The notes: a model not told the origin generated them from the sequence alone. A stretch of 64,000 bases of DNA from Chloroflexota bacterium (GCA_023480885.1 JAMCWX010000030.1:1-64000), one strand, 5' to 3'; shown: positions 45,948 through 54,775, counted from the stretch's first letter. Numbers and translations are program-made.

Positions 45948-46820
45948 CTACCTTTCAGGCTCGCCAAAGAGCCCATAGGGTCGAAGACCCAGCACGATCG
46001 CCATCGCAAGGAAGACGAAGGCCAGCGCAGCTCGCGGAACCCACATAATGCCGAATGCCTCCACCTGGCCGATGATCACGGCCCCTATCAGCGCACCCAC
46101 GAAGCTCCCCAACCCGCCGATTACTGTAACCGCGAACGCCTCTACCACCGTCTCCACGTCGATCCCCAGACCTACAGAAGTCGATGGCGCGATGATCACC
46201 CCGGCTAGACCGGCGACGAAAGCTCCAATCATGAAGACGGCGGTGAACAAAGCTGGCACATTCACGCCCACGAGGCCAAGCATCTCTGGATCTGAGACCG
46301 CGCCTCGGATGTCGCGTCCTAGTCCAGTACGGTAAAAGAGAGCCCATAAAGCCACGGCGGTGACGCAGGCGAAGGTGATGATCACCAGGTTGTACAACGG
46401 CAGAGGTTGGCCAGCTACTTGCACGGATTCGGCGAAGATATTGGGCACGCTGATAGAGAGGTACTGGGCGCCCCAGATCAGCCTGACCAGGTCCCCGACG
46501 ATGAGCACAAGGGAGTACGTCGCCAGTAGTTGAATGAGGTGCTCACGCCGGTAGATGCGGCGGAGCACCGACACCTCAATTAAGCCGCCCAGCAGTGCCA
46601 CAACCAGTGGCGCCGCGATCAATGCCAGCCAGAAGTTTCCGCTCGTTCTCAGCACAATGGTTGCGCCCACGAAGGCCCCAACCATATACAGGGAGCCGTG
46701 AGCGAAGTTTATCACCCTGAGCGCCCCGAAGACGAGGGTGAGGCCAGCGGCCAGCATAAAGAGCACGCCGGCCCTGGCCAGTCCTCCCAGGGATTGCACG
46801 AGAATTGTCTCGGGAGTCAT
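45948..46820 (-). CDS. livH: Branched-chain amino-acid-type ABC transporter permease (LivH)
   Basis: 290 aa with about eight membrane segments. LTLVFGALRVINFAHGSLYM near the N-terminus, GRDIRGAVSDPEMLGLVGVN (cytoplasmic loop) and EAFAVTVIGGLGSFVGALIG are typical. ATG 46820 has GAGG upstream and lies 22 bp after the binding-protein gene. Confidence 0.93.
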   Translation of the reverse strand: MTPETILVQSLGGLARAGVLFMLAAGLTLVFGALRVINFAHGSLYMVGAFVGATIVLRTSGNFWLALIAAPLVVALLGGLIEVSVLRRIYRREHLIQLLATYSLVLIVGDLVRLIWGAQYLSISVPNIFAESVQVAGQPLPLYNLVIITFACVTAVALWALFYRTGLGRDIRGAVSDPEMLGLVGVNVPALFTAVFMIGAFVAGLAGVIIAPSTSVGLGIDVETVVEAFAVTVIGGLGSFVGALIGAVIIGQVEAFGIMWVPRAALAFVFLAMAIVLGLRPYGLFGEPER

Positions 46821-46842
46821 ACCTCACACTTCTCTAGCCAGG

Positions 46843-48120
46843 CTACTGCCTGGGATTTGCGCGGAGCTTGGCGATATCCCCCTCTGGCATCCACGCTTTG
46901 TCGCCAGCCACAGCGCGGACGCTCTTATAGATCGGGAATGGGTACTTGTCTGTGGAACCAACCTCGCCCATATAGGAGGCCACATCACCCTGGTGGTCAG
47001 CAGCCCTGATATTGAGGGGACCACGGAGCGAGTCGAATTTATACCCTTCCAGGGCCTTAACCACCGCGTCGGCCTCGAACGTGTTGGCCTTCTTCACCCC
47101 TGCCGCCCAAAGATTCACGGCGTCGTAAGCCATAATGGGCCAGTCGGACGGGTAGATGCCGAAGCGGTTGCGGTACTTCTGCACCCAGGGGCCTATCTTG
47201 GGGTTATCGATGGCGTAGAAAGGCGCCCGACTGAAGCCTCGAACACCATTTGGCGTATCGCTCCCCAGCGTCGAAAGCACCTCGACGTCGTATAGGGCGG
47301 TGAAGAAAGTCTTCTCGAAGAAGCCGTACCCTTTTGCTTGTTTCGTGAAGCCGACAAGATCGCCACCCCACAGGTTGGAGTACACCGCTTCAGGCTTGGC
47401 GGCGAGGATAGCTGTGATGAACGACTGGTAGTTCGTCTCACCCAGCTTCGGCCACTGCTCGCCGACGAACTGCACGTCGGGCCGCAGTTCCTTCATCTTC
47501 TCCTTGAAGGCGTTAGCCTGAAGGTGCCCGAACTCGTAATCGGGGCCGATGATGTAATACGTCTTGTATGGCAGCTTAGCCATATCGATAGCTTGCGCCC
47601 TTCCCTCGATGCCGGTGTTGGGTACAACAGAGAAGACGTACGGATGGCCCAGGTCGACTGTGAGACGTTCTGTGTTCGATGTGTGGAGGAAGATGGGAAC
47701 CTTGTTCTCCTTGGCAACGGCCGATTCCGCGAGGCCGACGGCGCTGCTCACGGGACCCATCAGCGCTGCGACCTTTTCCCGCTGAATGAGATCCCGTACC
47801 TCGCGGGTACCTGCTTCTGGCCGTCCCTCCGTATTGCGAACGATCAGCTCGATCTTTTTGCCGAGCACTCCGCCGGCGGCGTTCAGATCCTCCACTGCCA
47901 GCGTAACGCCGTTAACGCCGGCGACGCCCAGCAGCGCCGCCGAGCCGCTCAGATCGGTAGCCATCCCCAGCTTGACCGTCTCTCCCCCCTGCTTGCTAGC
48001 CCCCGCGCTCTGGCTGCTCGGTGCTGATGATTGGCAGGCGGAAAGCAGTGAGCCAAGGATAAGGATGCCTACTGCCACCACCGCGATTGTGGCTAAGGGC
48101 CTTCGATGCTCGCTGTTCAT
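46843..48120 (-). CDS. ABC transporter substrate-binding lipoprotein (LivJ-type)
   Basis: 425 aa. Lipoprotein signal with lipobox LLSAC, then a Ser/Gln-rich linker and a type I periplasmic-binding fold: VKLGMATDLSGSAALLGVAG, VNGVTLAVEDLNAAGG, ALMGPVSSAVGLAESA, IIGPDYEFGHL. ATG 48120 has AGAAGGAGG upstream. The ligand cannot be read from the sequence; with the neighbouring CoA ligase and SDR, a carboxylic acid is more likely than a branched-chain amino acid. First gene of the seven-gene cluster running to 41046. Confidence 0.92.
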   Translation of the reverse strand: MNSEHRRPLATIAVVAVGILILGSLLSACQSSAPSSQSAGASKQGGETVKLGMATDLSGSAALLGVAGVNGVTLAVEDLNAAGGVLGKKIELIVRNTEGRPEAGTREVRDLIQREKVAALMGPVSSAVGLAESAVAKENKVPIFLHTSNTERLTVDLGHPYVFSVVPNTGIEGRAQAIDMAKLPYKTYYIIGPDYEFGHLQANAFKEKMKELRPDVQFVGEQWPKLGETNYQSFITAILAAKPEAVYSNLWGGDLVGFTKQAKGYGFFEKTFFTALYDVEVLSTLGSDTPNGVRGFSRAPFYAIDNPKIGPWVQKYRNRFGIYPSDWPIMAYDAVNLWAAGVKKANTFEADAVVKALEGYKFDSLRGPLNIRAADHQGDVASYMGEVGSTDKYPFPIYKSVRAVAGDKAWMPEGDIAKLRANPRQ

Positions 48121-48539
48121 GAATGCCTCCTTCTGCTGTTAAATGATATCCCTCAAGGTACAGCTTACGAGAAGATGACGCGAACGCGGTGCACGCGCAC
48201 CATTGTCGGCGATGACAGTGCAGCGCCAGAGCTGCCAGCGTTGGCGTTAACGCGGGTGCAAAACGAATCGTTCAAGCATTGTGAAGGAAACGGAGGCGAG
48301 GACCGGACCGAAGCCGCGATATTCGTGATCATATCGAGCCTGAACGTGATCGCATTATAAGACGCGAGGAGCGCTGGTGCTAGGTCGAATAGCCACGAAA
48401 GTTTGTATCCGGAGTTAGATCATTTCCACTATGGCAGAGGATTGCCGTGGGAGAGGCGGACGGCTGGGTTGTTTCGGCCAACGCGGATATGGAGATTTGC
48501 CCCGAAGAAGGCAAGCTCAAATTGGATGAGTGTCATAAA
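48121..48539. other. Intergenic region upstream of the Liv cluster
   Basis: About 420 bases without a supported gene. On the minus strand a TTATAATG -10-like sequence occurs near 48354-48361 but its -35 is poor. This region probably holds the Liv operon promoter and binding sites of the PucR-type regulator whose gene ends at 48540. Confidence 0.4.
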
Positions 48540-50960
48540 CTATCCCATGAGTTCAAGGATCCTGAGAGCGATCTGAAAGTTCAAGCGAGTCTCGGCGTGA
48601 TCGAGATTGGCCTGGCAGATATCGCGGATCCGTTGGAGTCGATAAAGCAGCGTGTTGACGTGAATGTACAGGGCCTTCGCCGTAGCCTGGAGATTTCCGT
48701 TGTTTTCGAGGTATATGCGTAGCGTCTGCACGAGACTTCCGCCGTGGCGCCTATCGTATTCCTGCAATTGGCCCAGGGTTTGGTGGGCGAATGCCGATAG
48801 CTCATTCTTATCCTCTATCCTGAACAGAAGACGCAGCACCCCAAGCTCGTCGAAGGAAAGCACTTGCCTGGCCTTGCCCAGTCGCCTCACAATCGTGAGG
48901 CATTCCGTCGCCTCACGCCAGGAAACAGCGTAGTCCGTGAGCCTGCGACAAACGCGTCCCAGGCCAGCGGAGGCCGTGAAATGCCTGGAGTTATGGCTGA
49001 CCTCATCTAACAGCCAGTTCGCCAGCGAAGCGGTGCTTTCTGCGGCACGTTCATCACCGACAGGTATGAGCACGATGACGGCATCATCGCTATTAGCCAC
49101 CACCGACCCGGGTACACGCCTGGCCACCGCATCTCTAACCACGTCGAACAGAAGCCTTCCCAGCGAGACAAGTTCCGTTCGGCTCGCACCGTGGCGCTCG
49201 ACGTGGCTTCCGAGATTATCGATGGCCAGGGCCATTACTTGGTGTGGCTTCGTGAGATCGTAACCGAAATGCAGTGCTCTCTTAAGAAGCGCGTGCTCGC
49301 TCTCGTATTTCCCTGACAGTATCTCGTCGAGGAAATCGCCCCTCAGCCTCAATTCGACGTCTAGCGCAGCCTTCTGCCTAGCCATTTCGAGGGCGAGGAT
49401 TGTGGCGGCCCGCTCGAGAATCATATAATCCAGCTCTTCGAGCGGTTTGTTGCTCTCAGCGACCGATACGTAGCCCAGCACCTCCTGGCCGACGATAATT
49501 GGAGCCATGACCCTTGACACTTTCGGTCCACGGTCTGACGACCAGGTTACGTGGACTGGATGGGGACTTTCAGAAAGCAGCCTGATGGTCTCCATTATTT
49601 CAGAGTCTTGTAGCGCTTCTGGTGGTAAAGGCTGAAGCACGGCGTCATCCTTCCCACCTGCCGACGAAGGTACGTATGCCTGCGCGATCGGTCGGAACAA
49701 GTGGTCCTCGACTATCACCGGGTTAGAGACCAGATTCGCCAGTGTCAGCGCAATTTGCTCGGTTCCCTGGCCACTCAAGAGCAATTTGGCGAGTTGGTCG
49801 TGGATATGCATCGATTTGCTAAGCATCTCGTGTTGGGTCCGGATGAGCTCGTTCAATTCCTGTAGCTTAGTAACCGCTTCTCGCTCCTTGGCGTAGAGCC
49901 ACGCCTTCTCTATTGCCACCGCTGCGCTATTTCCCAAGCTCGCCAGAAGCTTGACGTTATCTTGGGTAAAGTGTGTTGGGCGGCGGTTGGCGGCGAAAAG
50001 AACCCCGATAGCTCTATCCGCCACAATCAATGGCACGCCAAGGATGCCCAGAATCCCCTCTTTAGATACCGCGTTATCCACTTGAGACACGTGTTGGAAT
50101 CGTGGATCAGCGAGGTAGTTGGATGTAAAGACTGGCTCGCGCAGTTTAGCCACCAGGCCGCCGAGGCCCTCTCCCAGCATCATCCTAACCGCCTTGAATT
50201 CAGGCGTGCCGATGCCATCTGTGACCCGCATATAGATCTCGTTCAGATCGGTTTCCTTGAACGTGAGATAGGCAGTATCCGTAGCCAGGAGGTCTCGCGC
50301 ACGGCGTACGATGGCCCTCAACACCTCGTCGAGCTCGAGATACGTAGATATCTCGTGGACCGTCTGGTAAAGCGCTTCTGCCTCTCGATGTCGTTGCTTG
50401 GCTTGCTCCAGCATTCGAGCCCGATCGAGCGCCCTACCAGCCTCAGCCACCAGGTCGGAGAAGGTCTGCATCTCTGCATCGCCGAATTCCCTGTCTCCGG
50501 GCAAGATCATTAGAATGCGCCCCAACTCGCGATTGCCCGTGATCAGGGGCGCTACCACAAAGGACTGGCTTCGCTCTATCTCCCCAAATATCGTCGATAA
50601 AGATAGTTCGCGTGATGCGCGTAGGAGGTCACGCGTCCAGCCACGCCAGAGAACAGTCGCGTGAGAACAGTGCGCCCACAAGCCGTTGACCTCTTCCTGA
50701 AGATCCCCCTTACCAACAACAGCAACATCCTTGCGTGGAAAGGACGTGGGCTCAAATCCCGGATGGTAGGTGAGCAACAATCCCATTTGACTGTGGTGCA
50801 GAGCGCAGATCGTTTGAATTGTTTGCTCCAGGACCACATCGAAATCTGTGTCCTGGAGCGCAATATTGGCTATCTGTAACTGCCCAGCGAGCTGCCGAAC
50901 CACATCGTGGCCGTATTGTTCCTGAAATGGGTTAGCGATGCCAGGGGGAAGCTTCCGCAT
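48540..50960 (-). CDS. PucR/CdaR-type transcription regulator with two GAF domains
   Basis: 806 aa, no membrane segments. GAF 1 (about 30-185), GAF 2 (about 205-365, IGVPLIVADRAIGVLFAANR region), a third sensor-like domain (about 385-550), a CdaR GGDEF-like domain (about 570-690), and a C-terminal PucR helix-turn-helix (LENNGNLQATAKALYIHVNT, LLYRLQRI, about 755-800). PucR regulators activate purine, sugar-acid or amino-acid catabolic genes in response to a small ligand. Same strand as the Liv cluster, 419 bp upstream, so it is the obvious candidate controller. Control of the pyrimidine genes is also possible but they are about 8 kb away. Confidence 0.88.
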   Translation of the reverse strand: MRKLPPGIANPFQEQYGHDVVRQLAGQLQIANIALQDTDFDVVLEQTIQTICALHHSQMGLLLTYHPGFEPTSFPRKDVAVVGKGDLQEEVNGLWAHCSHATVLWRGWTRDLLRASRELSLSTIFGEIERSQSFVVAPLITGNRELGRILMILPGDREFGDAEMQTFSDLVAEAGRALDRARMLEQAKQRHREAEALYQTVHEISTYLELDEVLRAIVRRARDLLATDTAYLTFKETDLNEIYMRVTDGIGTPEFKAVRMMLGEGLGGLVAKLREPVFTSNYLADPRFQHVSQVDNAVSKEGILGILGVPLIVADRAIGVLFAANRRPTHFTQDNVKLLASLGNSAAVAIEKAWLYAKEREAVTKLQELNELIRTQHEMLSKSMHIHDQLAKLLLSGQGTEQIALTLANLVSNPVIVEDHLFRPIAQAYVPSSAGGKDDAVLQPLPPEALQDSEIMETIRLLSESPHPVHVTWSSDRGPKVSRVMAPIIVGQEVLGYVSVAESNKPLEELDYMILERAATILALEMARQKAALDVELRLRGDFLDEILSGKYESEHALLKRALHFGYDLTKPHQVMALAIDNLGSHVERHGASRTELVSLGRLLFDVVRDAVARRVPGSVVANSDDAVIVLIPVGDERAAESTASLANWLLDEVSHNSRHFTASAGLGRVCRRLTDYAVSWREATECLTIVRRLGKARQVLSFDELGVLRLLFRIEDKNELSAFAHQTLGQLQEYDRRHGGSLVQTLRIYLENNGNLQATAKALYIHVNTLLYRLQRIRDICQANLDHAETRLNFQIALRILELMG

Positions 50961-51218
50961 AATTCACCCGCTTCCATCTAAGTACTGGCCCCGGTGGTCA
51001 TGGTGGCAGTGACGTATCGGGGCTAGCGGAAGCGACCTGTGATTAATACGGGAGATGAGAAAGGCCACTTCCAAGAGTACGTGTGGCGCCCAGGTTTGCG
51101 CCAATACAACCCCTTAGTGGAATCAACTTCTCCGCGAAAATCGTGTAGTGGATGCCCATATGGTAGCATATAGCCGGCCTAGTTGCAAGGGATAGGCTTG
51201 GCTACTCGACCATCCACC
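50961..51218. other. Divergent intergenic region
   Basis: No gene is seen between the PucR gene and the promoter at 51219. It should contain the promoter of the PucR gene on the minus strand. Confidence 0.4.
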
Positions 51219-51246
51219 TTGACAGCGGCGCAAATGTCTGTATACT
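51219..51246 (+). promoter_or_regulatory. Strong sigma-70-type promoter
   Basis: TTGACA (51219-51224), 16-nt spacer, TATACT (51241-51246). It drives the lipoprotein / TiaS-like / membrane protein genes with a leader of about 75 nt. Confidence 0.65.
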
Positions 51247-51269
51247 TGTACTATTGCAACTGTTACAAG

Positions 51270-51304
51270 GCATAGCGCGGTGGGCCTGGGACCTGGCGCT
51301 ATGC
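51270..51304 (+). promoter_or_regulatory. Hairpin in the leader
   Basis: Arms GCATAGCGC (51270-51278) and GCGCTATGC (51296-51304), 9 bp perfect, enclosing a G-rich loop. It lies between the promoter and the ribosome binding site, so it could control translation. No known riboswitch consensus is recognised. Confidence 0.4.
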
Positions 51305-51393
51305 GCTGGCGAAGAGGAGGAGAGCAGGTGTTCGGGGGAGTTCGGGCCCGGTGAGGGATAGCGCTCAGTCTTGCGCTCGCGGCCGCCCTGGTC

Positions 51394-51837
51394 GTGACCA
51401 TCGTTCAGGGCTGCTCAGGCGCTCAGCCAGAGGGTTCGAGACCGCCAGCCACGCCCACGGCGGGTCCTGGGTCGCAGACCGCGTCGGGCGGATATGCTCT
51501 GAGAGTCACCGAAGGAGGCAAGGTCCTGGCTGGCCTGTCTCTCCAAGACATCGAGAAACTTCCCAGCCTGAAGCTCACCGCCGATGGCAAAGCGCAGGAG
51601 GGCCCGACCTTGCTGTCGGTCCTCAATCGCGCGGGCGTCACAGACTTCAAGCGGGTCATCGTCGTGGGCATGCAGCGCGGCAGGATCCATAGCGCGTCGT
51701 TGCCCCTCGATCGGGCGAAGGTTACGGACAGAGTCATTCTGGACGTCAACAAACGCGGGCAGACCAAACTGGCGAGTCCTGGTATCCCGAGCGAGCTTTG
51801 GATTGTGGACGTCGGCGAGCTGGAGGTTGAGAGATAG
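51394..51837 (+). CDS. Small lipoprotein with a molybdopterin-oxidoreductase-like fold; in-frame stop in the signal sequence
   Basis: The mature part (about 115 residues) carries LRVTEGGKVLAGLSLQDIEK, EGPTLLSVLNRAGVTDFKRV and PSELWIVDVGELEVER, resembling the sulfite-oxidase-type domain found without cofactor ligands in small exported proteins. The reading frame upstream gives a perfect lipoprotein signal (LSLALAAALVVTIVQGC) and begins at GTG 51328, which has GAGGAGG upstream, but a TGA at 51352-51354 interrupts it after eight codons. The uninterrupted part has only a poor GTG start (51394) inside the signal sequence. A nonsense mutation or base error is likely. The stop overlaps the next gene (TAGTG), so the genes are coupled. 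Confidence 0.6.
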   Translation: MTIVQGCSGAQPEGSRPPATPTAGPGSQTASGGYALRVTEGGKVLAGLSLQDIEKLPSLKLTADGKAQEGPTLLSVLNRAGVTDFKRVIVVGMQRGRIHSASLPLDRAKVTDRVILDVNKRGQTKLASPGIPSELWIVDVGELEVER

Positions 51838-52640
51838 TGCCTCAACTCCTCATCGGCATCGACGATACCGACGATGCGAATGGCCCTGGCACAGGACGCC
51901 GTGCCAGGCAGCTTGGCACGCATCTGGCAGGTTCTGGGCTGGGAGCGCCTTCGGGCGTCACTCGCCACCAGCTTCTCGTCGACGACAGGATTCCTTACAC
52001 CTCTCACAACAGCGCGCTGTGCCTCGCGCTCGAATCTGCCGCTTCATTGAGCGAAGTGGCGCATTCGTGCCGCGATTTCCTCTCGCGCTGCTGCGCGGAG
52101 GGCTCTGATCCAGGGCTGTGCGTTGCGTGGGCAGAGGCAGTGGACAGCTCCGTGGTCGAGTTTGGGTACGCCGCCAAGCAGGTAGTCCTCTCGAAGGCCG
52201 ATGCACTTGGTCTTGCCGCCGAGCAAAAGGTATGGTTGGAGGAGCTTGGGGGCAGCGGGGGTGGAGTTATCGGCGCCCTGGCCGCCGTCGCTCTCCGACG
52301 CTCAGGCGAAGATGGTCGCTTCGTCGAACTGGCAGGCATTCGCGACTTGCGCGAGGATATCCTGTCTGCCAGAGATATCCTGGCCCGAACCGCCATTGGC
52401 GCCATCGTCGACGAGAACGGCGAAGCCGTGCCTTTGGACGACCTCGTTCATTTCGGCGGCTGGCTCCGCCCCAGTTTGCGAGAGGGCCGCCCAGTCCTTC
52501 TCGTGCGCAGGCGTGGCGACAGCGGCATCTCATCGAGCAACGGCGAACGAGCTTTGCAGAAAGGTTGGGTTACCATTGAGCACAAGCACAAGAGCGCTAA
52601 CGATTCCCACAAGGCGCGCAATACCATCTCCAATCGTTGA
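51837..52640 (+). CDS. TiaS-like protein (tRNA-Ile agmatidine synthase N-terminal-type domain)
   Basis: 267 aa. The N-terminus LLIGIDDTDDANGPGTGRRA is the GIDDTD motif of TiaS/DUF1743-type proteins, with DRIPYTSHNSALCLALE following. Archaeal TiaS attaches agmatine to the anticodon of tRNA-Ile; it has additional OB-fold and zinc-ribbon domains that are absent here, so this shorter bacterial protein probably does something else with a nucleotide or RNA. GTG 51837 overlaps the TAG of the lipoprotein gene by one base. Cytoplasmic. Function not established. Confidence 0.7.
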   Translation: MPQLLIGIDDTDDANGPGTGRRARQLGTHLAGSGLGAPSGVTRHQLLVDDRIPYTSHNSALCLALESAASLSEVAHSCRDFLSRCCAEGSDPGLCVAWAEAVDSSVVEFGYAAKQVVLSKADALGLAAEQKVWLEELGGSGGGVIGALAAVALRRSGEDGRFVELAGIRDLREDILSARDILARTAIGAIVDENGEAVPLDDLVHFGGWLRPSLREGRPVLLVRRRGDSGISSSNGERALQKGWVTIEHKHKSANDSHKARNTISNR

Positions 52641-52926
52641 AGCCCTTCTGGTGGCAGCCTGGGGTTGCCTTATCGCCGCTGGCAGAACGTACCTGGATTT
52701 TCACCTTGGCATCCCTGGCCACACAGGAATCCTCTGGATTGCCCTGTTGATCGGCGGCAAACTGGTCGTAAGGCGGGGTGGATCAGGCCTGGGCGTCTCC
52801 GCTGGATACCACATCCTCTTCGGCGCCCTCGGCGGAGTGGCAGCCGCCACGATCTTCGGACTGATTCGCCTGGGCACTGCCAGGAAGGACAAGGGATCGA
52901 CCGTGGACACGTCAGCTCAAAGATAG
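52576..52926 (+). CDS. Small membrane protein, possible truncated ECF transporter S-component-like
   Basis: 116 aa from TTG 52576 (AAAGG upstream), or about 91 aa from GTG 52651. It has two or three hydrophobic segments: VEALLVAAWGCLIAAGRTYL, HTGILWIALLIGGKLVV and FGALGGVAAATIFGLIRLG. The pattern LGIPGHTGILWIALLIGGKL resembles S-components of ECF vitamin transporters, but those are about 180-200 aa; this one would be half a protein. It overlaps the end of the TiaS-like gene in another frame. A longer frame from 52201 is antisense-like shadow. Confidence in the family is low. Confidence 0.5.
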   Translation: MSTSTRALTIPTRRAIPSPIVEALLVAAWGCLIAAGRTYLDFHLGIPGHTGILWIALLIGGKLVVRRGGSGLGVSAGYHILFGALGGVAAATIFGLIRLGTARKDKGSTVDTSAQR

Positions 52927-53205
52927 ACATAATTGTCGGTGAATCAGGAAGGTGAGCACAGATATTCACGGTCTGGACCACGTGTCGCAACCCCGCGACT
53001 GGAGCCTGGCGCTCCGCTGCGATGAGGCACTCAGTCCCCCGCGATCAGATCGAAGGCAATGTCAGCTCCTCGCAAGATTGCGCATAATGGTGATAACATA
53101 TTATCAATTATGTGCGATTGTGATAATATATTACAACAAGGTTCGTCAAGACGAAGACAACATTCGCCAGAATGCTAACGTCTTCGTCAGCATCGAGGAG
53201 CGCGT
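52927..53205. other. Intergenic region with AT-rich palindromes
   Basis: The only AT-rich part of the neighbourhood. It holds two operator-like elements described separately. A GTG-initiated frame of 85 codons (52952-53209) overlaps the next ATG but shows no protein-like composition. Confidence 0.4.
53091..53135 (+). promoter_or_regulatory. Two AT-rich palindromes upstream of a nucleotidyltransferase gene
   Basis: TGATAACATATTATCA (53091-53106) is a perfect inverted repeat with 6-bp arms. A related imperfect copy TGTGATAATATATTACA lies at 53119-53135, about 28 bp further. Spacing near three helical turns suits a dimeric repressor; they may also overlap the promoter. Confidence 0.45.
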
Positions 53206-53997
53206 ATGAATGAAGCTGGGCACCTGGCAGCTATTGAAGAATTGCAGCAATCCCGCGGCCGAATGGTGATCCCCGAACTGAACTCGAAAACCTGCGCACA
53301 GGGAGATGGTATGGTCGGCAAACCAATGGTTCAACAGCCAGGCGGATCGACAAACTTTTGGACGAGCTTGAGGCGTGGTCCGTGGTCTGAGCGGGTTATC
53401 CGCCGCCTCCTGCACGCCTTAAACATTGTCGTAGGAAAGCTGAGATCCTATAACGAGGTCGCCGCCGTCGTCGTCTTTGGCTCCTATGCGCGTGGCGAGT
53501 ATGGCCTGAAGAGCGATCTGGATCTCCTCATCCTCTTCGAGGGACTCGAACGCCCCGAGACGACGGAAGCAGGCGGCGCTGCCCTGCGCATTGTCGGGGA
53601 AGTGGAATCGGAGGAGCGATTGCCCATACATATTGCACCTTTGCTCGCGAGCATAGACAGGCCAGAGGATCTTGGGCCAGAACTCCTGCACAACATCTGG
53701 GCCGATGGGATAATCCTCTATGGCGAGGCCGGCGCGCTAGTACGGCTCCAGCCGAAAGGGTTAACTCCCTGGACTATCGTCCGCTTCCGCGTTGCTGACA
53801 TTCCTCCAGAAGATAAGGTGCGTCTCAGCCGTCGCCTCCACGGAATGAAAAAAAGAGGAGGGATCCTCGGACCACGAGCGGTGGCGCTGGGACGTGGCGT
53901 GGTCTTGATCCCTGCAACGCAGGAGGCAGCAGTGCGCGAAGCCCTCGACGATGCTGGTGCCACCTACGATATGTTCCCTGTATGGCGGGAAGCCTGA
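53206..53997 (+). CDS. Nucleotidyltransferase-domain protein
   Basis: 263 aa. The MNT-type core is clear: AAVVVFGSYARGEYGLKSDL followed by DLLILFEG gives GS-x-A-R-G and D-x-D metal ligands. A C-terminal domain (GLTPWTIVRFRVADIPPEDK, GMKKRGGILGPRAVALGRGV) resembles that seen in archaeal predicted nucleotidyltransferases. GAGGAG lies upstream of ATG 53206; a later ATG is possible because the first 35 residues look unstructured. No HEPN partner is adjacent, so it is not an obvious HEPN-MNT toxin-antitoxin pair. Substrate unknown. Confidence 0.8.
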   Translation: MNEAGHLAAIEELQQSRGRMVIPELNSKTCAQGDGMVGKPMVQQPGGSTNFWTSLRRGPWSERVIRRLLHALNIVVGKLRSYNEVAAVVVFGSYARGEYGLKSDLDLLILFEGLERPETTEAGGAALRIVGEVESEERLPIHIAPLLASIDRPEDLGPELLHNIWADGIILYGEAGALVRLQPKGLTPWTIVRFRVADIPPEDKVRLSRRLHGMKKRGGILGPRAVALGRGVVLIPATQEAAVREALDDAGATYDMFPVWREA

Positions 53998-54024
53998 CGT
54001 CCCAGCGATTCTGAGCTAACGTGC

Positions 54025-54585
54025 CTATAATCGGGGCTTGCAGATTATCTCTTTCACCTTCAGATCGAAGAAGTCCTGGGCGTTCGCCGGTTGGAGGACT
54101 AGCGCCGTGTCGGACCCGCCCGAGGACCCCGCGATCGAGATGACGTCCTGGTCGGTGCGCACTAGTCCCGCATCGGCTGCCATCAGCGAGATCTCGATGC
54201 AGACCTTCGTGCCGTCCCCGAAGACGCGAAGGGCGGCGGCGATGATCTCGTCGACCTGGTAGGTTTCGAACTTGCGCCGAATCGCCCTGTTGACGCCCCC
54301 GAAGGCGTGCTGGCAGGTGAGCACGCGGGCGCCAAGGGATTCCAGCTGCCTCCTGACCTCGACCGGCATCTCCTGTACGTTAGGCCGCATACGCCCCGTC
54401 GAGCGGGAAACCACGACCACCTGACGACCCGCCATGTAAGGAATGATCTTCAGCGCGCTCGCGCCCGTCGAGGAAGCGATGAGAACGGTGTCGATGCCCA
54501 GCTCCTGTGCTCGGCGCGCCGCCAGCAAACCCACCTGTTCGGTGTTCTCGCGGCCAGAGTTAGCGAAGTACGTGATGTCGCTCAA
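54025..54585 (-). CDS. Stand-alone pyruvate kinase C-terminal-like domain protein
   Basis: 186 aa. It matches only the alpha/beta allosteric domain of pyruvate kinase: ENTEQVGLLAARRAQELGID, VLIASSTGASALKIIPYMAG, then GSSGGSDTALVLQPANAQDF. The catalytic barrel is missing, so it is not a pyruvate kinase. TTG 54585 has GGGAGG six nt upstream, so it is preferred over longer frames reaching 54912. Such proteins are scattered in Chloroflexota and archaea with unknown function; ligand binding is plausible. Confidence 0.75.
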   Translation of the reverse strand: MSDITYFANSGRENTEQVGLLAARRAQELGIDTVLIASSTGASALKIIPYMAGRQVVVVSRSTGRMRPNVQEMPVEVRRQLESLGARVLTCQHAFGGVNRAIRRKFETYQVDEIIAAALRVFGDGTKVCIEISLMAADAGLVRTDQDVISIAGSSGGSDTALVLQPANAQDFFDLKVKEIICKPRL

Positions 54586-54737
54586 TTGTGCCCTCCCATG
54601 TATTCGATATCGTTCGCCGAACTGGTGAGCGCAGACCAATCGGCGCTTTGTCTGAATGGTCTGGGCTATGAGTAGTGTATTGGGTGGCGATTCCGAAGTC
54701 AAGCCTGTGGTCCTTGACGGGCCTCTGTAAGACTGAT

Positions 54738-54758
54738 ATGCTATGTATGACATAGCAT
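54738..54758. promoter_or_regulatory. Palindromic operator of the toxin-antitoxin operon
   Basis: A perfect inverted repeat: ATGCTATG (54738-54745), 5-nt centre, CATAGCAT (54751-54758). It lies 18 bp upstream of the antitoxin start and is the expected binding site for its ribbon-helix-helix dimer. Confidence 0.65.
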
Positions 54759-54775
54759 TCAAGGAGGTGCGGGAG

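Noticed and set aside
52952-53209. 85-codon frame upstream of the nucleotidyltransferase
   Set aside because: It spans the AT-rich operator region, has a non-protein-like composition, and ends by chance in the next start codon.
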